Shown: positions 53,690 to 61,325, numbered from the stretch's first letter. The stretch is DNA of 64,000 nt from Actinomadura sp. NAK00032 (GCF_013364275.1 NZ_CP054932.1:1426001-1490000), one strand, 5' to 3'. Numbers and translations are program-made. The notes: a model not told the origin generated them from the sequence alone.

Positions 53690-53708
53690 CACATGCGACG
53701 TGTCAGAC
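53684..53708 (+). terminator. Hairpin spanning the kinase stop
   Basis: A perfect 9-bp stem (53684-53692 / 53700-53708) with a 7-base loop overlaps the stop codon of the P-loop kinase gene. It is probably its terminator. Confidence 0.5.
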
Positions 53709-53994
53709 CCGCCCTCCGACACTCGTCCACGAACGCCCGCGTAGCAGCACGTCGTGATCAAGAGGTGGCGCGGACCTGGCCGACCGACGGGCCGTGCCGC
53801 CTCGTCACCACCGGAACCTGCTCAGCGAACGTGCGCCGTTCACACGCAGTGTTATCGCAGGAGAACCGGCTCACTTCCAGGACGATCAGAACCGGTCTGC
53901 CGCCCCGTAGCCAAGATCGTCCAGGGGTGGAGAGTTGATGCCGAGGGATCGGCAGGCCTTGCCGCCCGCGATGACGCACCCGCTCGCGGATGGG
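53709..53994. other. Gene-poor stretch
   Basis: No convincing gene is seen on either strand. Short frames cross it but lack start signals or recognisable sequence. Composition is less biased than in the neighbouring genes, as expected of decayed or inserted DNA at the edge of the accessory island. Confidence 0.5.
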
Positions 53995-54282
53995 TCATTC
54001 TGTTCTGTGCTGTCGGTGAATTCGGGCAACTCCGGCATCGAGGTCGACGGAATTCGTGGGTGGCGCGCCGTCGTACTCGTCGTCGCGGAGCATGTAGTCG
54101 ATCTCGCGTTGCTCCTGCTCCAGGCGTTTCGAGCCGTAGAACATGGCCGTCAGCTCTTCGAGGCCGGCCGCCGATGCCGACCTGTCGGACTTGTGCACAC
54201 CGCGCGCCCACCGCCAGAGCCGTTCGACCATGAACACCACGATCAGCAAGACCACCAACGGCCATGCCAGCGTCCCATCCAT
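53995..54282 (-). CDS. DUF6191 membrane protein
   Basis: A 95-aa protein: one N-terminal membrane segment (about 6-20), a basic stretch, then the DUF6191 block with 'ELTAMFYGSKRLEQEQRE' and 'MLRDDEYDGAPP' followed by 'VDLDAG'. This acidic tail is the family signature. The function is unknown. ATG 54282 is the only good start. The gene sits between gene-poor DNA and the first DUF397 gene. Confidence 0.75.
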   Translation of the reverse strand: MDGTLAWPLVVLLIVVFMVERLWRWARGVHKSDRSASAAGLEELTAMFYGSKRLEQEQREIDYMLRDDEYDGAPPTNSVDLDAGVARIHRQHRTE

Positions 54283-54491
54283 GATCGGTCAACGCGTCTT
54301 TGCGGCGTTTGGTTGCCTCCGGACGAGGGCAACCCGCGCGACGCCGTCGTCATGACCGTCCGGCTGTCGACCGGTGCGCCGGCCGAGTCCGTGCGGGCGG
54401 CAGGCGAACTGTCTTGGTCCGTCCGCGTCCGCGCACCGTGGAGCACGGCGACCCCCGCGAATCCCGGTCCCGCCCGCGATGAACGAACGCG

Positions 54492-54710
54492 TCACTCCTC
54501 GTCCTGCACCGGGTGAGAGAAACCGCCGCTCTTGATGGACAGGACCAGCCGCCTCACAGCGTTTCGCCCGAACCGGAGGACGGGCCCATCGGGGTCGGTA
54601 CTGTCCCGGACGCCCAGAGTGGTGCCAAGGTTGGCGAGTTCGACGCATTGGCCAGTGTCACCGCCGCTGTAGCTGCTCTTGCGCCAGCTGGGGTATGGCC
54701 CGTGCTTCAT
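54492..54710 (-). CDS. DUF397 protein, copy A (orphan)
   Basis: A 72-aa DUF397 protein. It has the W-R-K-S-S-Y-S motif near residue 8, 'GQCVELANLG', then 'VRDSTDPDGPVLRFGR'. The C-terminus (GGFSHPVQDEE) differs from the other three copies. DUF397 proteins usually pair with an XRE-DUF5753 regulator, as WhiJ-type systems do in Streptomyces, and act as small partner or antitoxin-like factors. This copy has no XRE gene next to it. Its upstream region (54708-54836) is homologous to those of copies B and C. ATG 54710 gives the standard MKxxx start. Confidence 0.85.
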   Translation of the reverse strand: MKHGPYPSWRKSSYSGGDTGQCVELANLGTTLGVRDSTDPDGPVLRFGRNAVRRLVLSIKSGGFSHPVQDEE

Positions 54711-54836
54711 GGGTCCTCCGACAGTGATGAGATCGGCCCGCACTTCGATGTTGTGCCTCCGGGGGACGGATGGCGAGGTTTGCTGTGGCAGGGAGCGGCC
54801 GAAAAAGCGGAAAAGCCCCCTCCGGAGAGGGGGCCT
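54708..54836 (-). repeat. DUF397 upstream cassette, copy A
   Basis: This block is homologous to 57050-57178 and 59510-59642. In the minus direction it runs from a gccccctc/gagggggc hairpin (54815-54834) with a following T-run, past a conserved 'atccgtcccc' segment, to the DUF397 start codon. It holds the promoter, ribosome binding site and a terminator for whatever once lay upstream. Confidence 0.8.
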
Positions 54837-54882
54837 GGATCATGGGCAACCTGTCGGCGAACAAGATCCCTGCGATCCGCAC

Positions 54883-55035
54883 ATGGGCGCCCGCGGACTG
54901 CACGCTTACCTGCGGTGGCGCAACGTCGACGCCCGCCATTCCGACGTCCTGGCCGCCCAACGCCGCGAACGCGCCCGCATCCGCAGCGAACGACAACGAC
55001 GCTGGCGCCGCCCGCGCACCCGGGGCAGCGTGATC
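54883..55035 (+). pseudogene. Possible transposase C-terminal fragment
   Basis: One frame reads 'LHAYLRWRNVDARHSDVLAA' and continues with Arg-rich residues. It recalls the C-terminal end of a transposase seen in actinomycetes, from memory rather than alignment. There is no start, no catalytic core and no inverted repeat. If correct, it is a scrap of an insertion sequence. Confidence 0.3.
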
Positions 55036-55063
55036 GCACCGGCGAACGTTCGTGGGCACCGTA

Positions 55064-55606
55064 CTAGCGGCTCGTGCCATGGAACGCGTCGATGCCCTTG
55101 CGCCAGGTGGTGTCGAGATCGGCGTCAGGTGGGAAGCGTTGATTGAGTTCGAGGATGACCATGCCGTGCGCGAAGGCCCAGGTGGCCCGTGCGCGTTCGT
55201 GGTCACCGCCGGTGGCGTCGAGGAGCGGCATGGCGGCCGCCTCCTCGACGCCGGGGGTGAGCAGGTCGCGGCGCAGAGGCCGCTCGGCCATCAGCCGGTA
55301 GAGGTTCGGCTGGCGGCGCGCGAAGTCGCGGTATGCGACGGTGAGGGCGGCGATCGGATCGTCGGAACGCTGGACGGCCTGCGCGAACAGTTCGGCCTGC
55401 TCCTCGAAGCCGACCGAGATCAGCGCCGCCTCCAGTGCCTGCTTGTCGCGCAGGTGCTCGTAGATGGAGGAGGCGCGGATCCCGAGTTGGGCGGCGAGGC
55501 GACGCATCGACAGCGCATCGGGGCCCTCCTGCTCGAGGAGCTGCCGCGCGGTCTGCACGATCTCCCGGGCTCGGGGGGTGAGCCGGCTCAGTACGTGGGA
55601 AGCCAT
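55064..55606 (-). CDS. TetR/AcrR family regulator
   Basis: A 180-aa TetR repressor. The HTH covers 9-55, with 'MRRLAAQLGIRASSIYEHLRDKQ', and the C-terminal domain is of the WHG type, 'ATWAFAHGMVILELNQRFPPDADL'. It is divergent from a small membrane protein at 55673. Two perfect palindromes, cctaac-N3-gttagg, lie between them at 55629-55643 and 55651-55665. That makes autoregulation and control of the divergent gene very likely. The ATG start is at 55606. Confidence 0.9.
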   Translation of the reverse strand: MASHVLSRLTPRAREIVQTARQLLEQEGPDALSMRRLAAQLGIRASSIYEHLRDKQALEAALISVGFEEQAELFAQAVQRSDDPIAALTVAYRDFARRQPNLYRLMAERPLRRDLLTPGVEEAAAMPLLDATGGDHERARATWAFAHGMVILELNQRFPPDADLDTTWRKGIDAFHGTSR

Positions 55607-55628
55607 CCGTCCCGCCTTTCCAGGATGC

Positions 55629-55665
55629 CCTAACGGTGTTAGGTTAGCGTCCTAACGCCGTTAGG
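55629..55665. promoter_or_regulatory. Twin TetR operators
   Basis: cctaacggtgttagg (55629-55643) and cctaacgccgttagg (55651-55665) are perfect inverted repeats with identical 6-bp arms, centred 22 bp apart (about two helical turns). They sit upstream of the TetR gene and directly before the ribosome binding site of the divergent gene. Confidence 0.8.
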
Positions 55666-55672
55666 GAGAGAG

Positions 55673-56119
55673 ATGTCGACGATGCCCGCTCCTGCCCACT
55701 CCAGTCACCTCAAGACCGGCACCGGCTCCGCGCGGATCCGTGACCGCGTCGCACGGGCCCTGCTCGTCCTCGCCGCTGCCGGCGCCGTCGCCGCGGTGGC
55801 CGGCGCAGTGGGCGACGTCGCGGACGCCGGACCGGCCACACGCATGGTCGAGACCTGGCGCATGCTCGGCTTCGGTGTCTTCGCGGGCGTGTTCCTGCTG
55901 CTGGGCTACCGGCCCCGGCTCTACGCGGGGATCTGGGAGCTGGCCATCCTCAACAAGCTCGGCCTGACACTGGCCGCCCTGTCCTTCGGCAGCGGGACCG
56001 ACGGCGCCGACGCGGTGCTGATCGCCGACGGAGTGGTCACGCTCATGCTGCTGGCCGCGTATGTCCTCAGCCGGGGCTGGACGGCCTGGTCGACCTCAAG
56101 GGCTCAACAGGCACGGTGA
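55673..56119 (+). CDS. Four-TM hypothetical protein, TetR target
   Basis: A 148-aa membrane protein with four predicted segments (about 27-47, 65-84, 90-108 and 113-133). The landmarks are 'FGVFAGVFLLLGYRPRLYAGIWELAILNKLGLT' in part and a C-terminal cytoplasmic Ser/Arg tail. No named family is recognised. It lies directly behind the twin TetR operators, so it is the likely target of the TetR gene. ATG 55673 follows GGGAGAGAG. The function could be export or sensing. Confidence 0.72.
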   Translation: MSTMPAPAHSSHLKTGTGSARIRDRVARALLVLAAAGAVAAVAGAVGDVADAGPATRMVETWRMLGFGVFAGVFLLLGYRPRLYAGIWELAILNKLGLTLAALSFGSGTDGADAVLIADGVVTLMLLAAYVLSRGWTAWSTSRAQQAR

Positions 56120-56209
56120 GCACCTCGGCTGCGAGGATGGCGGCCTGCCCTCGGCTCCGCACCCGGTGGCCTTGAGGAACCGCGCCGCAACCGGCGCAGC
56201 GGCCTCGGC

Positions 56210-56794
56210 GCCCGATGCCGGCTGCGAAATGCACGCTCCTGGGGAGGTCGCCGCCATCGGTGACATACGCGGCGCGCTTGCCGGCGGCCACCCAGGCCAG
56301 CGCCAGCGTCGTGGATACGACGCGCGGCCGGAAACATTCGATGAATTTCGGGTGGGCCAGCAGATCCACGGCCCGGATTCCCGGCGCGCTTGGGAATGGC
56401 GGATCCAGGTTGACGTCCATCAGACGGGTGGCGGGCGTGGGCGTCAGCGGTGCGTCGCCGGCCTTGTCATGCCACGTTGATGGCCACCAGCATGTTGCCG
56501 ACGGCGTAGTTCAGCGTGCCGCACAGGGGATCCGCCAGCCACTGGCGCACAGCGTCGGCGGCGCCCTGCTGTCCGCCTTCCTCGCCGAACACCGCGTCAT
56601 CGGGCCGCGCGGCGCGGATGACGCCGAGGATCGCCTATTCGGCCTCCACATCGGCGGCGGTGGCAAAGTCCCCGGCACCCTTGTCAATGCGGTCGAGCCG
56701 CTGGCCGTACATGTCGCGGACCACGTCCCCTGCCGGCCCGCGCCCCGGCTATCGCGACTGCGGCATCGTCGGAGCTCGCGTATGAGTTGATCAC
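56210..56794 (-). pseudogene. Decayed inositol monophosphatase-family gene
   Basis: Read on the minus strand from GTG 56794, pieces of an inositol monophosphatase-like phosphatase appear in order in shifting frames: 'SSDDAAVAIAGARAG'; then after a frameshift 'DMYGQRLDRIDKGAGDFATA'; an in-frame TAG at the E of 'VEAE'; 'DPLCGTLNYAVGN', recalling the family's D-P-x-D/C-G-T motif; another stop; then 'VDLLAHPKFIECFRP' and 'ALAWVAAGKRAAYVTDGGD'. At least one frameshift near the start, two nonsense codons, an internal deletion and a broken C-terminus make it non-functional. The assignment rests on motif order recalled for the family. Confidence 0.7.
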
Positions 56795-56851
56795 GCTGTG
56801 CAGACTAACGAGGCGAAGCTACCGCCCCGGCAAACGTTCCCGGTCAGAGCA

Positions 56852-57052
56852 CTAGCGGTCGAGTTCGCCGGTCTTGATGCGGTTGAGGAGTTCGGTCATG
56901 GCGTCCCGTCCGAGGTGGAGGACGGGCCCGTCGGGGTCGGTGCTGTCGCGGATGTCCGTGGTCGTGTTGAGGCTGGCGAGTTCGACGCAGGTGCCGCCCT
57001 CCTGGCTGGTGTAGCTGCTTTTGCGCCAGGTGGGGTGTGGGCTGTCCTTCAT
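56852..57052 (-). CDS. DUF397 protein, copy B
   Basis: A 66-aa DUF397 protein beginning MKDSPHPTWRKSSY, with 'GGTCVELASLNTTTDIRDST' and ending 'LNRIKTGELDR'. The C-terminal half is nearly identical at DNA level to copies C and D. It has its own promoter cassette (57050-57178) but no XRE neighbour, so it may cross-talk with the XRE regulator at 59856-60665. Probably a duplicate carried with its promoter. Confidence 0.88.
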   Translation of the reverse strand: MKDSPHPTWRKSSYTSQEGGTCVELASLNTTTDIRDSTDPDGPVLHLGRDAMTELLNRIKTGELDR

Positions 57053-57178
57053 GGGTCCTCCGGCAGTGCGAGGTTGGTCCGCACTTGTATGTTGTGGTTT
57101 CAGGGGACGGATGGCGAGGGTTCGCTGTGCTGCTGAGCGGCCGAAAAAGCGGTAAAGCCCTCTCCGGAGGGGGAGCCG
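57050..57178 (-). repeat. DUF397 upstream cassette, copy B
   Basis: Homologous to the blocks at 54708-54836 and 59510-59642; the hairpin has drifted (core ctccggag at 57162-57169). Directly beyond it lies unrelated sequence leading to the gene at 57397. Confidence 0.8.
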
Positions 57179-57396
57179 CTTAACGGTCCAGCGCCCGCGA
57201 GCCGTACGCCGGTGTCCTCAGTGTGTGGACGGTCGCTTCGTCGCCCGGAGGTCAGGGTTCGCTTACTGGCGGTCCACTGTGCAGTTGTACCTACATGACT
57301 GGCGTGCGCGCGGGGTGTACTCGTCCGGGCGCTTCGTCGCGCCGGTCCGGGCCGCCCGGCCCGTGGGGCGGGGACGAGTGGGAGGCGGTAGATCCC

Positions 57397-58173
57397 ATGG
57401 AGACCGAACTCATCGTGGGAATGATCGGGGCTGTCGCCACGGTTTCCGGCGCCGTCATCCAGCGGAGCTGGCACTGGCGCGGCAACCGGGTTCCGCATGG
57501 GGGCGAGGCGACGGAGTTCGGACGTTTCCGGGAGGACGCGTCCTTCAGCGTCGACGAGGTCGTCAAGGTCCTCGACCTGCGCCGGTCGCCCGGCGAGCCG
57601 GGGGTGACGGTTCTCACCGACACCTATCTCGTGCGCCGGAACGCCGAGAAGGGCAACGGGCTCGTCTCCTTCTACGGGACGAGCGGCACGCTGGAGGCGC
57701 GGTGCGTCTCCCATCCCGGCGCCGGGCACGAGTTCGGCCCGATCGAGTCGCAGCACATGCCGGTCAACTGCGCGATGGGCGTCGACCTGCGCGGGCTCGC
57801 GATGGACGCCGTGGTGCGCGTCATCAACGAGGTGACCTTCACGGGGGCCTACGACCGGGTGCCTCTGGAGAACTTCGAGACCCACATCGACCGTCCGACC
57901 CTGGCGCTCGTCTTCGTCCTCCTGCTGCCCGAGCGGCACCCGGCCGACGACATCACCGGGTTCGTGCAGACCGGGCGGAGGACGGAGAAGAAGACCGACC
58001 GGGAGAACGGCCCGATCCTGGTGAGCGGAGGTACCGTCGCCCACTGGCGGATCGTTCCGGACAAGGGCCGCTGGCTTCCCGCCGAGGCCCGGTACCGCGT
58101 CGAGTGGCATTGGCGGCCGGCGACCGGCGGCGGCCGCGAGCTCCACAGGGCCGCCGCCGATGAGGAGATGTGA
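57397..58173 (+). CDS. Membrane-anchored hypothetical protein
   Basis: A 258-aa protein of unknown family. A single N-terminal membrane segment (about 3-22, 'ELIVGMIGAVATVSGAVIQ') is followed by a cytoplasmic or surface region of mixed alpha/beta type with 'TYLVRRNAEKGNGLVSFYGTSG' and 'LALVFVLLLPERHPADDI' landmarks, ending in a polar tail. The first 58 codons of the longer frame are ignored because ATG 57397 has GGGAGG upstream. A gamma-glutamylcyclotransferase-like gene starts 24 bp downstream, so the two form an operon. Both lie between DUF397 copies B and C. Confidence 0.68.
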   Translation: METELIVGMIGAVATVSGAVIQRSWHWRGNRVPHGGEATEFGRFREDASFSVDEVVKVLDLRRSPGEPGVTVLTDTYLVRRNAEKGNGLVSFYGTSGTLEARCVSHPGAGHEFGPIESQHMPVNCAMGVDLRGLAMDAVVRVINEVTFTGAYDRVPLENFETHIDRPTLALVFVLLLPERHPADDITGFVQTGRRTEKKTDRENGPILVSGGTVAHWRIVPDKGRWLPAEARYRVEWHWRPATGGGRELHRAAADEEM

Positions 58174-58197
58174 ACGCCCGCGAACGCGAGGAGAGAG

Positions 58198-59211
58198 ATG
58201 GCCGGCCCCATTGGACTGGACGCGATTCCCGGCGAGGTCGGCCACTGGAAACCCGCCAGGACATACCCCGACCTCTATCCCGGCGATTGTCCCGACCACG
58301 ACTACGTCCTGCTGAACGACCGGGTCCATCCGTTGGGCCATGAGGGCGGCGCCACGTTCTCGGTTCCCGGACATGACACGGAGCTGGACGCGCTCCTGAC
58401 GGCGCGCGGGCTTCCCCGCCTGGAAGAACGCGTGGCGGTGCTCGCCTACGGCGCGAACCGGAACCCCGCTACCCTGCGCATCAAGCATGACAATTACGGA
58501 TACCGCTCGCCGAACGGCGTCGATCTGTGCGTCCCGGTCCTTCGCGCCACGCTCGCGGACGCCGATGTGGCGGGCTGCGGAATCCACGGCCAGGGGTATC
58601 TCTACGGCGAACTGCTCCTGCACACCGAGTACTGCCGTGGCACGACGCTGGAGGCGCGTGTCTGCATGGTCGACCCCGACCAACTCCGCGTCCTGAACGA
58701 CAGTGAAGGGATCAGGCAGGGCGACTACAGGCTCGCCCGGATCCCCGGTGTCCGGATGGCGGCCCTGAACGAGCCCATCACGGCGGTCGGCTACGTCGCC
58801 GGCGCCCGCACCTGGGTCTCACCCGTCCTCGGCGCGCCCCTCGGGTTCGCGTCCGTACCGGCCTCGGGGCGCCGCTACCCGTCGATGACCGCGACCCAGG
58901 GCCTGGACCACGTCCTCGGGACGCTCGGGCTGCGCGCCGACGTCGCCCGCATCACCGGGCTGGACGACGACGACCGGCTCGCCGCCGACTTCGCGAAGTA
59001 CCTGAACGGCCAATGGTGGTACTCCCTCAACACCGGGCGGCGGGCCATTCCGGGCTACGACCGGGTCCTCGCCCTCCTACGCGCCCGGATGAGCGAGAGC
59101 CAACTGCCCGTCCGCACCCTGGACCACCTCGCCGAACTCGGCGGGGTCCTCGACGCGGAAGCCGCCTACACGCCCGGCCGCTCCCTGGCCTGGCCGACCA
59201 CCCCCGCCTGA
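58198..59211 (+). CDS. Gamma-glutamylcyclotransferase-like fold protein
   Basis: A 337-aa protein. 'RVAVLAYGANRNPATL' (about 79-94) resembles the Y-G-S-N phosphate-type loop of the GGCT/AIG2 fold, with Gly-Ala-Asn in place of Gly-Ser-Asn. 'LEARVCMVDPDQLRVLNDSEG' would carry the catalytic glutamate. The N-terminal 75 and C-terminal 120 residues have no recognised domain. It may act on gamma-glutamyl amines or peptides. ATG 58198 follows GAGGAGAGAG. It is co-transcribed with the membrane-anchored protein upstream. The fold assignment is inference from motifs. Confidence 0.62.
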   Translation: MAGPIGLDAIPGEVGHWKPARTYPDLYPGDCPDHDYVLLNDRVHPLGHEGGATFSVPGHDTELDALLTARGLPRLEERVAVLAYGANRNPATLRIKHDNYGYRSPNGVDLCVPVLRATLADADVAGCGIHGQGYLYGELLLHTEYCRGTTLEARVCMVDPDQLRVLNDSEGIRQGDYRLARIPGVRMAALNEPITAVGYVAGARTWVSPVLGAPLGFASVPASGRRYPSMTATQGLDHVLGTLGLRADVARITGLDDDDRLAADFAKYLNGQWWYSLNTGRRAIPGYDRVLALLRARMSESQLPVRTLDHLAELGGVLDAEAAYTPGRSLAWPTTPA

Positions 59212-59311
59212 CCACGGACGAGTTGAGCGGGCGGGCAGATCGGCCCTCGCATCTGGCCTCCCAGCCCGGACGCGCCGCCCCATGTGTCCGGGGTGCGCTC
59301 GGTCCTCGCTC

Positions 59312-59512
59312 TTAGCGGTCGAGTTCGCCGGTCTTGATGCGGTTGAGGAGTTCGGTCACGGCGTCCCGTCCGAAGTGGAGGACGGGCCCGTCCGGGTCGG
59401 TGCTGTCGCGGATGCCGAGAGTGGCTTCCAGATCCGCCGTCTCGACGCACTGACCGCCCTCTTGGGTGCTGTAGCTGCTCTTGCGCCAGGTGGTGCGTGC
59501 TCCGTTCTTCAT
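59312..59512 (-). CDS. DUF397 protein, copy C
   Basis: A 66-aa DUF397 protein beginning MKNGARTTWRKSSY, with 'GGQCVETADLEATLGIRDST' and the same C-terminus as copy B (LNRIKTGELDR). It lies downstream of copy D and the XRE gene on the same strand, separated by the terminator hairpin at 59621-59640, and has its own promoter region (59510-59642). Confidence 0.88.
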   Translation of the reverse strand: MKNGARTTWRKSSYSTQEGGQCVETADLEATLGIRDSTDPDGPVLHFGRDAVTELLNRIKTGELDR

Positions 59513-59642
59513 AGGTCGTCCTCCGGTAGTGGTGAGGCTGGTCCGCACCTAGATGCTGTGCCTTCGGGGGACGGATGGCGAGGGTTCGCTGTGTCACTGA
59601 GTGGCCGAAAAAGTGGAAAAGCCCCCTCCGGAGAGGGGGCCT
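59510..59642 (-). repeat. DUF397 upstream cassette, copy C
   Basis: The block homologous to copies A and B. Here it lies in what looks like its native setting: its hairpin is the terminator of the XRE/DUF397-D operon and the remainder is the promoter of copy C. Confidence 0.8.
59614..59640 (-). terminator. Terminator of XRE-DUF397 operon
   Basis: gccccctc (59621-59628) pairs with gagggggc (59633-59640) over a cgga loop. In the minus direction it is followed by ttttcc, and it lies 18 bp after the DUF397-D stop. Confidence 0.75.
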
Positions 59643-59658
59643 TGCTTGCAGGGGGCGG

Positions 59659-59859
59659 CTAGCGGTCGAGTTCGCCGGACTTGATGCGGTTGAGCAGCCC
59701 GGTCACGGCGTCCCGTCCAAAGTGGAGGACGGGCCCGTCCGGGTCGGTGCTGTCCCGAACGCCCGTGGTCGTGTCGAGGTTGGCGAGTTCGACGCAGGTG
59801 CCGCCTTCCTGGCTGCTGTAGCTGCTCTTGCGCCATGTGACGCGCTTGACGTCTTTCAC
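59659..59859 (-). CDS. DUF397 protein, copy D (paired with XRE)
   Basis: A 66-aa DUF397 protein starting VKDVKRVTWRKSSYSS and ending 'LNRIKSGELDR'. Its GTG overlaps the XRE stop (GTGA), so translation is coupled. In Streptomyces such pairs (WhiJ-type, sometimes described as toxin-antitoxin-like) influence development. This is the only copy here in the canonical setting and the likely parent of copies B and C. Confidence 0.9.
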   Translation of the reverse strand: MKDVKRVTWRKSSYSSQEGGTCVELANLDTTTGVRDSTDPDGPVLHFGRDAVTGLLNRIKSGELDR

Positions 59860-60665
59860 AAGCCCTCCATCACCTCTCGGATCAGAGCTTCCGAGGCCAC
59901 GTCGGTCAGTGCCGAGTTGCTGATCAAGTCCCACAATCGCCGGAGCTCCTTGACATGAGAGCTTAGTTCGATCACCCGACCTGTGCCGCCTGCGCCTTCC
60001 ACAAAGGCGATTTCCGGCTCGTCCTCCAGGCTGAACAGCGTGAACCCCGCTGCGGGAAAGACCTGAGCGTCGCCTGGCACGACCAGGACGTTGATGTTGG
60101 GTTCCTTGGAGAGTTCCAGAACCTGAGCGAGCTGCGCTCTGGTGGTCTCCCTGTCTCCCACGATCTTCCGGACTACCGTTTCCAGCATGATGATGACCAC
60201 CCACGGCGGTCGTTCTCGACGCAGTATCTCTTGGCGGTTCATTCGCGCGGCGACCGCCGGATCGATGGCATTTGCGTGCTGACCTGGGCTGAGCACCGCC
60301 CGTGCGTACTCCTCGGTTTGAAGGAGTCCCGTGATGACTACCGGCTCGTAGACGCGGACTGCGTTGGCGGTGCTCTCCAGGTCGGCGTAGGGGCGGAAGA
60401 AGGTTGGGATGCCCTCCTTGACGGCGAGGGGCTGGAGCTCCTGGAACTGCTCGTCGGTGCCGAAGTGGGTGTCGAGGAGTTCGGCGAGCTGCGGGGACGG
60501 GGCCTGGGCGGCGGTCTCGACCTTCGAGATCGTGTCGTGGGAGTAGCCGACCGCCTCCGCGAGCTGGGCTTGGGAAAGTCCGGCTTTGTCCCGAAGCTTG
60601 CGGAGCTTTGCCCCGAAAAGTGCGGCCGTCGACTCGGTCGGGTCGAGTCGCTTCCGATTCACCAT
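59856..60665 (-). CDS. XRE-DUF5753 regulator
   Basis: A 269-aa regulator. The Xre-type helix-turn-helix lies at about 17-72 ('LRKLRDKAGLSQAQLAEAVG', 'SHDTISKVETAAQAPS'). The C-terminal DUF5753 (Scr1-like) domain lies at about 85-262, with 'YEPVVITGLLQTEEYARAVL' and 'VVPGDAQVFPAAGFTLFSLED' landmarks. Partner DUF397-D is translationally coupled. A HATPase gene lies divergent at 60765, so XRE, DUF397 and a RsbW-like ATPase form the typical three-part actinomycete cluster tied to development or stress. ATG 60665 follows a strong GGGGGT-type ribosome binding site. Confidence 0.92.
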   Translation of the reverse strand: MVNRKRLDPTESTAALFGAKLRKLRDKAGLSQAQLAEAVGYSHDTISKVETAAQAPSPQLAELLDTHFGTDEQFQELQPLAVKEGIPTFFRPYADLESTANAVRVYEPVVITGLLQTEEYARAVLSPGQHANAIDPAVAARMNRQEILRRERPPWVVIIMLETVVRKIVGDRETTRAQLAQVLELSKEPNINVLVVPGDAQVFPAAGFTLFSLEDEPEIAFVEGAGGTGRVIELSSHVKELRRLWDLISNSALTDVASEALIREVMEGL

Positions 60666-60764
60666 GAGTTACCCCCGGGAAGTATCGAGTTGGGTAAAGC
60701 TCGTCCCACTTCCGACCATAACTGAAAGCTCCCACGATGTGTAGCGAATTGCACACGGCGAGCG

Positions 60765-61280
60765 ATGGGAGTGGTGGGAGAAATGATCTTCGGGCGGGAT
60801 CTGCGGAGGGGTGAGTTCGACAAAACGGACTGTTTGGTTCGAGTGGAAAGGACGGCGGTCGGGCCTTGGGTGATGCGGCGGGGGTTTCTGGCGGAGCCCG
60901 AGGTCGTCCAGGAGGGGCGGCTGATCGTCGAGTCGCAGGCGCTCCAGTGGGGAGTGGCGGAGGAGACCGTGCAGAACGCCGTCCTGGTGGCTTCTGAGCT
61001 GCTCACCAACGCCGTGCGCGCCACGCGCCACCGGCCCGTGTCGTTGCGGCTGGCGCTGGCCGAGGACGGCCTTCGGGTGGAGGTCTGGGACACCTCGCCG
61101 GTCCATCCGAAGGGGGCGGCGCCCGACCTCTCGATGCCGGAAACGCCCGTGCCCGACGATGCTCCCGACCCCGGCGGCTGGGGCTTGGGCATTGTCGAAT
61201 ACCTCTCCGAGGAGCACGGGGTCCGGGCGGAGTTCGAGGGGAAGACCGTGTGGGCGCGGCTGAAAACCCAGTTCCGCTAG
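60765..61280 (+). CDS. RsbW-like HATPase (anti-sigma-type)
   Basis: A 171-aa GHKL ATP-binding protein, the single-domain anti-sigma kinase type. The N box is 'AVLVASELLTNAVRA', the G1 box 'EVWDTSP' carries the Asp, and the G2 box is 'GGWGLGIVEYLSEEHGV'. Such proteins bind sigma factors or phosphorylate anti-anti-sigma factors. It is divergent from the XRE gene with a 99-bp gap, fitting shared control. ATG 60783 is an alternative start with GGGAG too close upstream; ATG 60765 is given. Confidence 0.85.
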   Translation: MGVVGEMIFGRDLRRGEFDKTDCLVRVERTAVGPWVMRRGFLAEPEVVQEGRLIVESQALQWGVAEETVQNAVLVASELLTNAVRATRHRPVSLRLALAEDGLRVEVWDTSPVHPKGAAPDLSMPETPVPDDAPDPGGWGLGIVEYLSEEHGVRAEFEGKTVWARLKTQFR

Positions 61281-61325
61281 CCCGTGTGAAAGTGAGCTTC
61301 GCCCGGGCCGGGGAAGAGGGGCGGT

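Noticed and set aside
53288..53761. A 157-codon minus-strand frame across the kinase gene
   Set aside because: It is antisense to the clear P-loop protein, with no start signals.
60765..60783. Choosing ATG 60783 as the HATPase start
   Set aside because: Its GGGAG is only two to three bases upstream, too close for a good ribosome binding site. ATG 60765 is listed, but the choice is uncertain.
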